Of a stretch of DNA of 64,000 nucleotides, positions 1-13,399 are shown piece by piece; the stretch's first letter is position 1; the number at the start of each line of letters is the position of its first letter. This DNA comes from Loxodes magnus (lineage: Eukaryota > Ciliophora > Karyorelictea > Loxodida > Loxodidae), in assembly GCA_946699065.1 (NCBI GenBank), contig CAMPDV010000532.1, positions 1-64,000 of the forward strand. Direction: 5' to 3'. Position numbers and translations under genes: made by a program. The notes below the pieces were generated by a model, which was not told the origin of the DNA, searched no databases, and was given only the letters and a program-made list of their open reading frames with translations.

Positions 1-539
1 ATAATTAATTCTAGCTAAGCATATAATTATTGAATTATTTTAGATATATTATTTTTAATATTAATATCTTACTATTATAAAGGATTATTTTAAATTATAT
101 TTTGCTATCATTTAGAATTTTATATTATTAAAGTAATAAAGCTAAAGTTTCCTTTAGCTTACTTAAAACTTAAATTCCTTTTAGATATTTCTTCCTTTAT
201 ATTATCTATGTTTTATTAATTATAGTTAAATAAAGAGTTTTTTAAATGGCTTAATTAGCAATTTAATTAGTTTTTAGAACTTAAATTTTAATATTTATTT
301 ATAAAAATAAATGGTATAAATTAAAGCTATTTAGTAATAATATTTAAATTTAATGAAAGAGCTATTGCATGAAACTGTTTATTTAAATTTTAAATTAAAA
401 GAGCTTTTGACATCTATAAATGCAAGAATTGCTTCCTTTAATTATATACATTAGTAAATGTTTTTAATGCTTTTTAATTATATTTCGATCTCATCAATTT
501 TTAATTACTCTTGTTATAGTCTCTCTTTTATATCTTCCT
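1..539. other. A+T-rich stretch without recognised gene
   Basis: I see no supported frame, repeat unit or structured element here. It is A+T-rich DNA lying beyond the 3' end of the minus-strand LINE fragment that begins near 540. Confidence 0.4.
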
Positions 540-3300
540 TTTTTACTTTTTTCATTTCTAATAATTCTAATCTTCTTGATATAAATTACTTGTGGAATAT
601 TTTTATTTATAAATCTAAATATCCCAAATAAATCTTCGGAAGGGAGTTTACAAGTCCTTAATCATCTTTTACGATAGTCAATCTCTTATATTAGAATAGT
701 AAATACATTTAAAAATGTGATCAATTTTATCATACTCTCCACATATACAGTAGGGATTATCAATAGGATAATGACGATCTTAAAGATCTTTTCGGGGATT
801 ATAAGATTGGGCTCTAGTTTATATATACTGATAATTTCTTGTCTAAATGATTTGTTCAATTTAGTGTAAGTAATTACTAGAAATTGATTAAAAACGAAAT
901 TGTTCAGTATATATTTTAGCTTTTTTCATTCTCGTAAGCTTTTGAATAGAAATATTATTGTATTTTATCTCTTATATATTTAGTAAAATTTTTTAATTTG
1001 TACTAATCTTGGAATTCTACAGGTCGATACTATAGAGGTCTGATAATTGCTAAACTTTATCATAGTATTGAAATCCTTTTTGGCAGTTTGTAATAAAAAG
1101 AGAGCCATTGCCGATGTTGGAAAATCAATGTTTTTTTATTTCATTTTATAATAGAGTTTAAAAAACTTTATTGCCATAATGTGTTTGAAAAATAACCAGT
1201 TTAAATCTATGAAACATAACTTATTAACGTTGAAGCTGCTACTTAAAATGCTTTTCTTGAAATCATTCTCATACTTGATTCAATTCTATTCAAAACTCCA
1301 GTTATTCCTTTCTGAATTCACCATGGTACTACCTCTACTCCATATTCTGCTTTAGGTAATGTAAAAAATCTGCATAAAGTTTTAAAATGTCAAGAAATCA
1401 CATTCTTATATCTTATAAGTTAAAAAACAGCTTTTTCATTGTAACTAAATACTAGATCGCGACTTCTCTACAATGAAGATTAAAATTCTTCTTCTATTGT
1501 AGCATTACATTAAATATGTTACTAGTTCCTTTTAAAAAATTGGTTAATTGTCTAATCATAAATTTAAATTTTATTATTTCTAATGTTTCTTTAAAGTTTA
1601 GATGCATTCAGATTTGATAACATTGATCTTTAAGTGATTTTATGTAAAAATCTTACTTACTTCATTTATTAACTCCTTCAAGCACTTTGCAGTTTTGGAA
1701 AGAAGAATCAGATCATCTGCTCATCGTCTGCATGCGAAGCTAATACTCCAACCCTGGCATTTGAATCCCAAATAGGTACTTTTACTTTCCAAATATCTAA
1801 TTACTATGTCATAATATAACAATGCTAAAATGGTCCATGCGAACTTTCTTACATAACTCCATTGTTGTATTATAATGTTCTGGTGTTCTTTCCATCTATT
1901 TTAAATGAAGAATTTAGGTTTTTGTAAAACAACTCTAAGGCTTTTATTAGTCAAAGTGTTAGTTTAACTCTCTTTAATTGATTTAATAAAAGTCTTCTTT
2001 CTATTGAGTCAAGCATTTTTTCAACATCTATCAGTGTGCTATCAATTTAGTCTTACTTTAGTACGTTTCCTATAGTTGACAATTATTTGTTATATTATTC
2101 CATTTTATTAAGTTATTTATCTAATTTGTATAAAACCTATTTATGAAGGGTGAATCAAATTCTCTAATAAATCAGATTGTATAGTATTTTTGTTAAAGCT
2201 TTATCATATAGTTTTATAATAATAATAATAAGAGAAATAGGTAGTTAGTTTTTCCAGTTATCTTTATTTCCTATTTTAAATATTGGAATTATCGTCAATG
2301 TATTTAATTCCTAAGGGATTCTTCCAAATCTTAACATATTATTCATAAAAGAGTGAAGAATTATTAACAAATATTATCCACCATATTTCAGAAATTCACC
2401 TTTTATTCAAGCTGAAACAGCTGCTTTTCCATTCGTAATTTCTTTTATAATTTCTTGTATTTCTTGTATGGTAAAAAGATAAAATCCTTATAAATATGAG
2501 AGTTGATAATCTTTAATTTCTTAAATACTATCTTATATTTTATCTATTTTTTAATTACTAAGATTTATTTATTATTTAGTTATATTAAAATGTTTGTTAA
2601 AAATAAATTCTCCCATGGATCATCGGATTTATTTTTGATTTCTTAATTAAAGTTCATTTAATTTATTATTTTAGGGTTTTTAATTTTCTCAGTATGTGAA
2701 AATATTTCTTTAGCATCTTCATTTAGAAGTAAACATTTTTTTTGCTTTATTATTTTAAACTTTCACAAATTATACTTGAAGTCTTTCCAAAGTAGTTTCA
2801 CTGTTTCATGAAGATTAAATACTTATTATTTTATTCTTCCAGATATAATGCATGCTTCTTTATATATTGAGTTAGCCCTTTTAGACCTACATATTTCTTA
2901 GCAAGATCTCGAGGAAATTTGTTATAGCTTGAGTCTGGAATAAAGGATCCTAATGTTTAATCAGCATTTTATTAGATGTTATTTTTGATAAATTCATTTT
3001 AAACTTAAAGATTATCTTAATCTATCTAAAAGAATTCTAGATAAGTTTGCACGAAATATTCTAAATATTTTTGACGATTTATTGCATCTTATAACTTATT
3101 TATTTTATATTTCCTAAAATTCTTGCACATCTTCAATTAATCTCATATAAAATTAAGTTTTGTTTTATAAATCAATTTGAAGAAAAAATTTTCTTTTTAG
3201 CTATAATATCATCTTATCACTTTTTATCTTATAAAAGAATTGTTTTAAGAATTAAGTTTTTACCTTTAAATAATCTAGCAATTTTTCAGCTTTTTTCAGA
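540..3300 (-). pseudogene. 5'-truncated LINE ORF2: reverse transcriptase and C-terminal zinc motif
   Basis: Read on the minus strand with TAA/TAG as Gln, this is the RT half of a non-LTR retrotransposon. In order it shows a linker with TLGSFIPDSSYNKF (about 2,950), a finger motif NKDNWKNQLPISL (about 2,260; compare NYRPISL in the family), motif A LIDVEKMLDSI (about 2,020), a motif B like that of the copy at 37.6 kb, motif C ADDLILLSK (1,700-1,720), and a C-terminal Cys-His motif YCICGEYDKIDHIFKC (about 690-760). The endonuclease half is missing, so it is 5'-truncated. It is decayed: relative to the second copy it has a 1-base deletion near motif A, and motifs B and C fall in different frames. 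A TGA codon stands just before ADD, where families usually have an aromatic residue. The region beyond about 1,145 recurs at 36.8-39.0 kb. Confidence 0.8.
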
Positions 3301-4779
3301 CATTATGAATAAATATAATTACAATCTTTAAAATATCAATCAAATAGATAAATAAGCAAAAAATAATAACTATTGAATTAGAAAATGAATATGAAAACAT
3401 TTTAATTTAAATTCTTGATAAGATATTTTAAATTTAAATAACTGGTTAATCTTTTAAAAATCATATTTATTAAACCATTTTAAATGTTTTTATGTTTATG
3501 AATATTTAGTATCTTAAATTAAAAAATACTATATTATATAATAAATCAAGCATTTATTAAAGGAATGCTTAAATTATAAATTATAAATTATAATTTAGTT
3601 GTCTAATAATTTAGAATAAAACAAAAAATAGCTCATTATTAAGGTTATTTATTAAATTGAATGTTATTAGCATTATCGGCTTAGTAGAAACTTTTATTTA
3701 TATTATGCTATATATGTTTCTTTTTATACTGTACGAAATATTTGCCATTTTTTATAGATATAATTATAATAGTTATTAACTTACACTTTGTATATTATTT
3801 TAATTAATACAAAAGATTAAAGCTTTTCTTTAACCTTTTTTGATATAATGAAAACTATATTGATTTCTTAATTATTTACACTTTCATTTTATTAATCGTA
3901 TTATTTAATATTAGAATATAATTTTATTCTTATTTTAGATGGAAATATAAGATATTTTACAAGAAAGTTAAGATTTTTATAAATTTGCATATATTCAAAT
4001 TATTTATATAGTTTACTACCAAATGCTTTTTATATGATTAACAATCAATCAATTTTTTTTTTTAATTTTCAACTTTAATAAAATAGCTTCATTAGAAATT
4101 CAAATTTTAAGATTAATAAATAAAATCAATTTTCTATATACATAGTAGATATATTCAAGTTGCTTAAAATCAGAAAGCTTATCTTTAAAGCCATTCCTTT
4201 TAATATTACGAAATGAGAAAAAATTTTGAAGAGAAAAAATACTTAATATAGCAATTTTTTCTTAAAAACTAATTTTTCTCTTCTAAATTAACATCTTTTC
4301 GCAAACTAAAAACAGATAGTTAGTCGTAGTAAGCTCTTTTAAAAACTCTTTTACTCATCTTAAATTTTTAATGTTTTTCTAATTATTATAATAAAGCAGA
4401 ATATTTTTAAACTTAATTAATAAATTTTTTTTTCTATATTTGATATAGTTAGGTTAGATATATTATTTAGATCCTTGTTTAATACCTTTTTTTAGATTCT
4501 TTGTAAATTGGCCTAAAATTTATTATTACAGATGTATTGTACCTCATTTTTTCTATTTGATTGATCATATTTTATAAAGATATTTTTTAGTTCTTTTTGA
4601 TTAGTTATTTTAAAAAATTCGCAATATCTATTAAAAAGGTAGTTTTAAGCCCTCTTATGAAAAATATTTTTTTACTGATTTTGTTTCTTCCTAAAGTTGT
4701 CATTTATTTTTTTATCTTTACTTCTTAAAATTCATTTAAAAAACTTTTCAAATCTTTTAAAATTCTATCCCTTTAAGAA
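3301..4779. other. A+T-rich repeated spacer
   Basis: No gene is supported. The sequence recurs at 38.99-40.46 kb, and its last third (from about 4,450) recurs inverted at the right edge of the window (63.66-64.0 kb). Confidence 0.5.
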
Positions 4780-5500
4780 AAAGATTTATCTATCCCGAAA
4801 TCTTTTGTAGCGTTTAATTCAGAGCGAAAAAAGGATAATTTTTCACGATTTCATGGTTTATTTAATTATATCTCCTTTTTTCTTAAGATCTTTTTCATTT
4901 AATTAAATTCTTATAACATTAAAAATTTTAAAAGCGAATTTTTTCATTTACTTGAAAAGAAGTTCAAATTAAAAATTGTATTTTTTCCAAAGCATAAGCA
5001 ATAAATTATTTTATAATTTCAAAAATAATTTACCTTATCAAAAATATATTTTTAAATCAAAAACAAAACAATTTAGTTAAAAAATTTGGAAATCAAAAAT
5101 TTTTCTAACAAAAAACTGTTTGTTATTTTTACAAAATACCATTTCAACAAAAAAGATTTCCAAATTCTATTTTAATATAAATTTTTTTTAATTCCTTTTT
5201 TTTTCTCAAAAATCTTTTATATTTAGAATTTTTTCTTGAAATTTTATTCCTATTTAGGATTTTTCATCCCGAAATCAAAAAATTTATTCCGTCCCAGAAA
5301 TTTTTGGTAGTATAAAACGCTGAGAAAAAAAACAAATTTTTTATTTTGATGAAATTTAAGCTCTAAACCTGAAAGATAAATAAAACTTGTTATCAGAAAA
5401 ATTAATTTTCCAATCGGAAACGAAAAATGTTTAACATAATAATTAAAATTTAATTATAATAATAATAATAATTAATAATAATTAATAATTATAAATAATC
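4780..5500. repeat. A-tract modules plus (AAT)n microsatellite, copy 1
   Basis: Two related modules lie in direct orientation. One begins with CCCGAAATCTTTTGTAGCG (about 4,795), the other with CCCAGAAATTTTTGGTAG (about 5,290), each followed by a TCAGAGCG- or GCTGAG-type tail and long A/T tracts. Next come a short inverted repeat TTTCC-AATC-GGAAA (about 5,408) and an AAT/TAA trinucleotide microsatellite (about 5,455-5,500). The arrangement recurs at 18.83-19.64, 31.14-32.0, 40.46-41.75 and 63.0-63.7 kb, always downstream of a WD40 gene. I do not recognise a function. Confidence 0.75.
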
Positions 5501-6024
5501 AATATAAAATATCAATCATAAAAAATAAATAATAAAAAACAAAATTTAATTTAAAATAAAATAAATAAAATACTTAATTAAATTTTTTTTATTAATAATC
5601 AAGATTATAAACTAACTTTGCATTTACAAATAATATTTTAATTACTTCACAAAAATAAATGAAAATTTATAATTAACTTGAAATTTTTTATAAAATCTAA
5701 AAATAAATCAATAGAAAATTTTATAGAATAAAACTAAACTTAAACTTATTATACGTCTTCTTTTACCAAAATTATATTTAAAATATTTTTAAATATTACC
5801 ACTTTAAATCAACATACCTCACTAATTTCTATAACCTATATTACTCAACCTTTTTTTTAAACCAATAATATTTAAGAATATATCAAATTTTAATAATAAA
5901 TAAATAAAAAAACAAACACTTCATAAAACAAAAAACATTATTACCATTAAACATTCATTTAAATGCATAACCAATATCTTATATCTTTAATCGTAAAATT
6001 TAATTAAGTCAAATAGCAAGTTAC

Positions 6025-7093
6025 TCAACTCGAAACTCTCTACTTTCTTATCGTATTGTCCCATGCCCCCGATACCAACCATCTATTATCAACACTCAAT
6101 GCTATAGAATTTATTGAACTTGTATGTCCTTACAAAGTCTATATACACTCACCCTTATCAAAGTTCCAGATCTTGATCGTTCTGTCATCAGAACCAGAAA
6201 ATATAACACTTGAATCAACACTTAACTGAATACTTGATACACCACCTGCATGACCTTAAAGAGTACGAATACACTAACCAGATGAGAAGTCCCATATCTT
6301 AATAATCCTGTCATAAGAACCAGATATTATACACCTATTATCCTTAGACACTATCACCGATCAAACTTAGTCTAAATGCCCAGTAAGATTTCGCACAAGC
6401 TGACCAGTCCAGAAATCCCAGATCTTTATAGTTGTATCTTCAGATCCTGATATAATATATCTAGAGTCATAGGAGAGTACTACCGATCTAACTATATCAG
6501 TATGTCCCGTTATAGTTCTTAGGAGAGCACCTGTCTGGAAATTTCAGATCTTTATGGTTGTATCTTCAGATCCTGATATAATATAGCTAGAGTTCGGGGA
6601 GATTACTACCGAGTAAATTGAACCAGTATGTCCCGTTATAGCTCTTAGGAGAGCACCAGTCTATAAGTTTCAGATCTTTATCGTTTTGTCATAAGATCCT
6701 GATACTATACAGCTAGAGTCAGGGGAGATTACTACCGAGTTAACTGTAGAAGTATTTCCTGTTATAATTCTTATGAGAGCACCTGTCTGGAAATTTCAGA
6801 TCTTTATCGAATTTTCAGGATATCCTGAACCTGATACAATTCAATTCAGGTCACTTGATATGGCTACCGATATAACAGGTGAAGTGTCAGTAATGATTTA
6901 GTCTAAAAAATATTAAAGAAATACCTTTACTTTAGTCATAACTGATCTTATTTATTAACTTTTAGTAGCATAAGTTAGGCAGAATTTCATACTTAAAATG
7001 AAGTAGAGATATTTTCCCTAAAGCGTGGCTTCTCGCTCTTAAGAGTTTTCTTAAAAAAATACTTTTAGTAAATTGCTTTTCTTTTTTCTCCAT
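6025..7093 (-). CDS. Seven-blade WD40 repeat protein, copy 1
   Basis: Read with TAA/TAG as Gln, this minus-strand gene encodes one WD40 beta-propeller, a scaffold fold for protein binding; its partner cannot be inferred. It starts at ATG 7,093 ([10 protein letters not shown]). A basic N-terminal region of about 55 residues is followed by a 22-nt intron and then seven blades at a strict 126-bp (42-residue) spacing. Blades follow the pattern [27 protein letters not shown] and GHT. The last blade ends KWRVSS and TGA (6,025-6,027). Total length is 1,069 bp; without the intron it is 349 codons. Several blade tryptophans are TGA, for example KI-TGA-N and V-TGA-SV, where other copies or blades have TGG. 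If TGA is a stop, this is a pseudogene with several stops but no frameshift. Expression is not shown. Confidence 0.85.
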
Positions 7094-10000
7094 TTTAATT
7101 TTTATAACTTACTTCAATAAATATTTAATTAAAATAACTAATAAATTTTACTTACTTAATTTCAATACAACTAAACAATTAAATTATTTGTTAAGCATAC
7201 TTATAAATATCTTATTTCTTAAACATTGATTTTTCTATTTTTGTCTTAAAAAAAGACGAGATATAAAACTAATAGTGTACAAACTTTTATAATTTTAATA
7301 ATTTTTTATCTTTTTACTTTTAAATAAAAAGATAAATTATTATTTCAAAAGTTTTATAACGAAGAATTTATATCCCTATTATAATATCTTTAATATACAT
7401 CCATTAATTACAACTTATTTGTGCTTTAAATCAAAGACTCTTAATAAAAAAACCTTATTTCTTTATAGACCTTTTAAATTATAAATAAAATATTACATTT
7501 TTAAAAACTATTGCTATTAATTATTGTTTTTCACTTACATTTAATAAAAAAAAAATGATTTCTTTAAGCTTTTTACTAATTAAAAAAAATGAAATAAAAT
7601 AAGTTTCTTATTAATTAGCTTAAATAAATATTTAAAAGCATCAAATTATTTAAAACAAAGCATTTTTAGAATCTATAAGATAAACTCTTTTATTTATCCA
7701 CTTTCTTACTACTATTTCATTAAAACCTTTTATTTATAAAGGTCTCTCTTAAAATAATAAAATAATATAATTACTTTTAATGTTGATTCTAAGTAAGTTA
7801 AATAAATGTAATAAATAAAAGTAGTAGAAAGTAAATATTTAAACTAACTAGAAATGGTGTATCACTAATTTTATCTTACAATTATTAAATAGTAATATTT
7901 ATTATTAAAACAAGCTTTAATATGTTTAATTATGTCTATTAAATACTTAATATTTTATCCTTTTAGCTTTATTAGTTATTAATTTAATTTCTTTTTAATA
8001 AAGATATTAGATTAGTTATAATTAATAAATTTAGATAACTTTCTCTTTTTATAGCAAACTAATATTTATTATTTATGTTATTTTTGTAATTATCATTTCT
8101 AATTAATAATACCTAAATTATTCTAGATTATTTAAACATAAAAACTTAATTCTATTATTCTATACTTATCCAAAAAATATAGCTACCACTATTAATACTT
8201 TCTTTCTTAAAATAAGTTATTTGCTATTAAGAAAATTATAAGTTTTTTTAAGAAAGAAATAATATTTTTAATATATTCTATTATTATTTTCTGAATTAAT
8301 AGAAAGAATAAATTTAACATAATATGTTTCTTTGTAATAAGTATGAGATAATATAAGTATTAGATATAAGTTATTTAGAACTAATCTAACAGATTATTAT
8401 TTACTCTTAATACATTTTATTAGTCTACTATTATTCTATATCTTTCTGTTCCTAATCAACAATTCTCTATGTTTTGCTTTATAGCACATCATCATTTATT
8501 AATCTTATATATGATAAAAGATTAAAATATAAAAGGAAATATAGATATTTATAGAATTATTTGAAACTTAGACATTAAAATAAGTTTGAATTTTAGATTA
8601 TTTATAATTTTCCTAAATTTAAATTATATTTATATATAACTTTTTATTAACTATCTTTTGTAATTAACTTTCGTTTGCTGACAAAAAGATACATTTTGTA
8701 AAATATTTAGTCTTAATTTATCTAAGTTTATTTTAGTGAGTATAAGAATATATTAAATTTAAAGTATTAATGATACTAGTTCTATAAAACATTTAGGTAA
8801 TTATATGTACTAAAATAAATAGTAAAGAGAAAACATTATTCTTTTATATAATTAAATAAAGAAAAGCTAGCTTAAATCTTCTATAGAGTCAATTATTCAT
8901 ATATCTAAAATCCTCTATTTATCTTAAAATACAGTGTTTAATATATTATAGCCTACTTTACTAACTTACTTAATAATATTAATTCATAAAAATTTAAAAG
9001 AAAATTCCTTTTTACTTTAACTGTACTAGGAAATATTCTAAATACTTTAACTAGTTAAAGATAGGTTTAATTAGATACTAATAAGAAATTTTATTATCCT
9101 CTAGATAAAATATTTAATAAAGCTGTGATTGCATTTCTTATTAATGAAGAATAATATTTTAAATTAAAATAAGAAAAATTAATATTTTTCTATTTGTTTA
9201 ATAAATATTTAAAATAATTTATATAAAATCTCTTAATATTTTATAAAAAACCAAAGTAAATGCAAAATAATAAATTAAATATAATTTAAAAATATTAAGA
9301 AAATTTATAATTATAAATGATATTATAAATAGATATTTTAAATATTTTATTAATATTTAGATAAAACATATAATAAGATATGTAATCTATATTTTCACTT
9401 AGAAATGTAGTTAAATATTTTTAAAAGTTAAATTAAAAATTATATAAAAATGAATATAAAATTTGCTAATTATTTAATTGATACTATCAGTTTTATTAAA
9501 TTATTTAAAAATATTACTAAAAGTAAAAAATAAAGTATAAATTAATTAATTTAAAAAATTAAAAAAATTATAATTTCAAATTTTATATTTAACGATATTT
9601 GTGATAAAGATAAATATTAAAGAATAAAAATTTTATTAATCAAGCATCTATTGACTTTTTAAATAAAGAAATTCAGCAAAAAAATAATTATTCTTAGAAA
9701 TTTTCAATTTAAAAATATAAAATATTAAAAATGTTAAAAAATTCTCTAACTCTCAGATTTTTATAAGTAGCCTATTCAAAGATAGTTTATTTTTACTATT
9801 TTTCATCCTTTATGGATGTATATATGGTATAAGTATTAACTATTTTACTAATCTCAAATTTACTTCTGCTTAAGTGAAAACTTTTAATAAATAAGTAAAA
9901 ATTATTTAATTTTTTATTTTCTAAACTTAATATGAAATCCCACTAAATGTTTTTAAAAATAATTTAATTTATATCAATATTAAGATTCTAACTTTAAATG

Positions 10001-11999
10001 TTAAGTAAAGTAGCAAAATTAATTAAAATTTAAAATTAAAAACATATTTATTTTTTAATTTAATTTATTCAAATATACCTATAAATAAAAAAATATGAAA
10101 TTAGAACCATTTTTTATTAAAAGGAGAGTTAAAGATTGTCTAAGAACAATAAATAAATTAAATTAAATTAAAAGTTTTGATAAATTTGTATTAATAAAAT
10201 ATAAATGATAGAAAGTTGAATATTATTCTTGCTTATTTAAAGTTTAATATTATTTAAATATTTTAATTAAAATATTTCTGGTTATTAAATTTCATAAAAT
10301 TTACTAATTTATAATTACAAATTATAAGCTAAAATAATAATATTATAATAATAGTGTCTATAATTTATTTACGTATCTTATATTTATTATTTCTATAGAT
10401 TAATCTTAATAGAAAAATAATTAGTAATGATTAGTATTTAATAATTAATGCAATTGTATCTAATTTATAATTAAAATCAAAGTTTTCAAATTCTAGGTTT
10501 AACAGATTGGAAAATGCTATTTTTTTACTTAAAATAGATAATTAAAATTACATAAGAAAAAATTATTTATTTATAAATTAAATTATATCAATAGAGTATA
10601 AATCCCTTCTTATTTTTAGTTTAAAATATCCCTTTCTATTAAAAATAATTTTTAAACATTTTCGACGAAACTAATTATAAAAATCTCTTTTGCAATCAAT
10701 TAAAAACTCTATCAAGTTGATAAGTAATATTTATACTTTTATCGAAGAGAATTTCTTTCTAATTATATTATAGCAAATGGTTATCATACTTTCAAATATA
10801 TATAAAAATTAAAAAAAGTGAGACTAGCATTTTAAAGCCTTTTTATTATAAAAAAATGTATTTTATAGATAGTAAATTTAAACAAAGAAATTATAAAGTA
10901 AATAAAGAATATAATAATAAATTTTACATAATGTATGGATTCTTTTTATCTATTATAAAAATATTTAATTTCTTATTATATATTAAAATAATATATTTTA
11001 TATTTATAAAATAGTTTTAATTAATTTTTCATATAACTTTAGTTTAGCAAAATCTTTATAAATTAAAAAGAATTTAGATATCAAATTTAAAATATTTAAT
11101 TTGTAAAATGATTAAAAATGTAATAAAAATATAATATTATTTTAAGCTATAATTAGAAATAAAAGAAATTATATAATTTATGTATCCTATTTAAAAATAT
11201 AATTAAACTTATTTAATATATTTAAATAGCTTAAAAAATAATTTTCTTTATTTTTAAACATTTTATGCATAGCTTTAAATAATTTTAAGTTATATATAGA
11301 AATAAATATTACTATTTAATAAAAATTATAAATTAAATAATTAAATTTATATAATTCTTTTAAATTTTATTTAATAGTATTTTCATTTTTTATTATTTTT
11401 ATTGTTTATGCTTATTTATTTATAGTTTTTATTATTAGATTCTAAATATTTTTAATAGTCAAATTTTATATTTAGTTTTTATTTGTTTCAATACATTTTT
11501 CTATGCTGTAATTTTATGATTAAATTGTGTCATTTATAATATTTATCATATTCTTTTAGATTAAATATTATCTTATATTTGTTAAATTCTTGTCATAATA
11601 ACTTATTAATATCGTAATTATATTACTTAAAATTTAGGCCCCAATTAATTTAATTCTAGAGAATATCTTCCAATAAACTAAGTTTCTTCACTATAAATAA
11701 ATCTATTTTTCTATATTTTTAAATTATGTTCTTTCAAATTGGTATATTCTATTAAAAAATTACGATGATGCTAAATAAAGTTCGAAAAGGTTATTTTACT
11801 GATCATTTTTTCACTTTCAATTTTTTAATTCAAGAAATGTTTTACGCAAATCATATTTATCATAGTATTAGATCTGGCTTGTTTGTTAAACTAAAATCGA
11901 GAAATTAAACTTAAATGAAATAATATTATTTAAAAAGTATAATTTTATCTTTTCATTAGTATTATTGAATTCCTTCTTTTTTATAAAAACTCCTAATTT
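7094..11999. other. A+T-rich repeated upstream region, no supported gene
   Basis: This long block lies upstream of WD40 copy 1. Its first part (to about 10,490) recurs at 21.2-24.3 kb, and parts recur inverted at 28.4-29.57 and 60.0-60.6 kb. All of it recurs at 43.36-49.0 kb. A segment of about 240 bp (about 9,201-9,445) is absent from the copy at 23.3 kb. I see no convincing frame. The stretch next to the gene presumably holds its promoter, but no element is identifiable. Confidence 0.55.
9266..9279. other. Empty target site matching the 45.5-kb ORF1 insertion
   Basis: The 14 bases here differ at one position from the 14-base duplication AATAATTAATTAAA that flanks the ORF1 element in the paralogous segment (45,526-45,539 and 46,371-46,384). 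The flanks on both sides also match, so this is the pre-insertion form. Confidence 0.85.
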
Positions 12000-13061
12000 T
12001 TGGAGGAAAATAAATATCTATGTTATGAATGTAAAGAAATGGCACACTTTAAATGAAGCTATTTGATTTTATATTAATTTTAGATAAAACAGCAAATAAT
12101 AATTGATTTATTTATTTATAATTATATGAAATTGTTTCTCTGCTATTAAGAAATTTCAAGAAATACAGTGTTTCTAGCTCCTCGCTGTTCGTTAAAATTT
12201 TTTGGGGCAACTTTATGAATTCGCGTTCCCATCCGCGATTTTTTTAATAGTTTTACCTTTCTACATTCCTGTCGGGCTTGGTTATAACTCCATATTCTTC
12301 CTCTTATACATACTTCCATTCTCGTGCAAAAAAATCTTGTTCAGCCTAATTGCTTCTGTTCGCTTTGCTTATCACAAATTCCTTTGTTTCTATTGAAGCT
12401 CTTACAGTTCTGATATAGCTTTTATTGGTTTTAGAAGCGAAAGCATCTCTTCTTGATCGGAATTAGTCTCATTTGAGGTTAAGCTTAGGGTTTGACGAAT
12501 ATTGAGATCGATCCAGTATTTAACTATTCCATTCTTGATTCTTTTAGGAGTTTAATTTCCTATTCTTATTTCACTACTTAATCCCTCAGCTAAGTTGTGC
12601 TTTTATCCTAATGGTGTTGTATCCGAAGAACGCATCCATTTGTGTTCATAGTCATCTATACGATCCCCGTCCATTTAATTCTTTTCTTTGTGGCTTGAAA
12701 ATTAGTTTTTTGTTCTAGTATTTTAACTTTTAAACCTCTTCATTAAAGTTCATCACCCTTAATGCAAACTACGCTTCATCAAATTGCTCAGAGTTAAAGC
12801 CAAAGGATCGTTCCTAGTCACACAATACCATCTCCTACTACCTTCGAGGCCTCTCTTCCGTGTTCGGAGTTTACAGAGTTTGTTTCTGTCGTTTACCCTT
12901 CTTTGGAAGTTGTTAGATCCATTATTAAGTTTTTTTTGCTGATAAAAAGGTTAGTCTATTTAAAACAAAGACGTGAAGTTAGAAGAAATGGCATCTCGCT
13001 TGCTCTCTTCCTTTTTATCTTTAGAAGAGGTAGTAAAGAAGCCCTATTGGAAGTTTGGCAT
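12000..13061 (-). CDS. G+C-richer coding region of unknown function, copy 1
   Basis: A minus-strand region clearly richer in G+C than its surroundings. It begins at ATG 13,061 (MPNFQQGFFTTSSKDKKEE), with a basic N-terminal part of about 110 residues. Near 12,780 the best frame shifts by one base; the second frame then stays open for about 260 codons with ordinary composition, including RSFGFNSEQFDEAQFALRVM, DAFFGYNTIRIKAQLS and REWKYVQEEEYGVITKPD. In that second frame tryptophan appears both as TGG (QEWNS, REWKY, RGWERE) and apparently as TGA (five sites, such as YR-TGA-L-TGA-TQ). I recognise no family. It could be a host gene or the ORF of a mobile element, since its ATG follows an A-run as in the nearby retroposons. 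The frame change may be decay, a programmed shift or a missed intron. A second copy lies at 49.1-50.19 kb. Confidence 0.55.
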
Positions 13062-13399
13062 TTTTAATTTTCATATAAATTGATGTAATTTATAATTATC
13101 CAAGCTAGAAAAAACTTAAAATTTGATAATTTAATAATTTAAAATAATTTAATTATTAGATTTAACCTTTTTAAATAAAATTTAGTTTTCAAATAGCTTA
13201 ATAAATATTATTGCTTTTAAAAAAGCATCTTAAACATGTTTATTTTAAGTTTTGAAAATTAAATTTTATTTTATTAAATTATTAAATTAAATATGTTAAA
13301 GTTAATAATCTTAATTATTTTAGCTTTTAATATTGCTTCAATAAAAGCTTGCAATATTATTAGAATATAAATATTTAAAAGATATTTTAATTAAAAGTG

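Noticed and set aside
12202-12396. Standard-code 64-residue plus-strand frame
   Set aside because: It is antisense to the G+C-richer minus-strand coding region and has no independent support.
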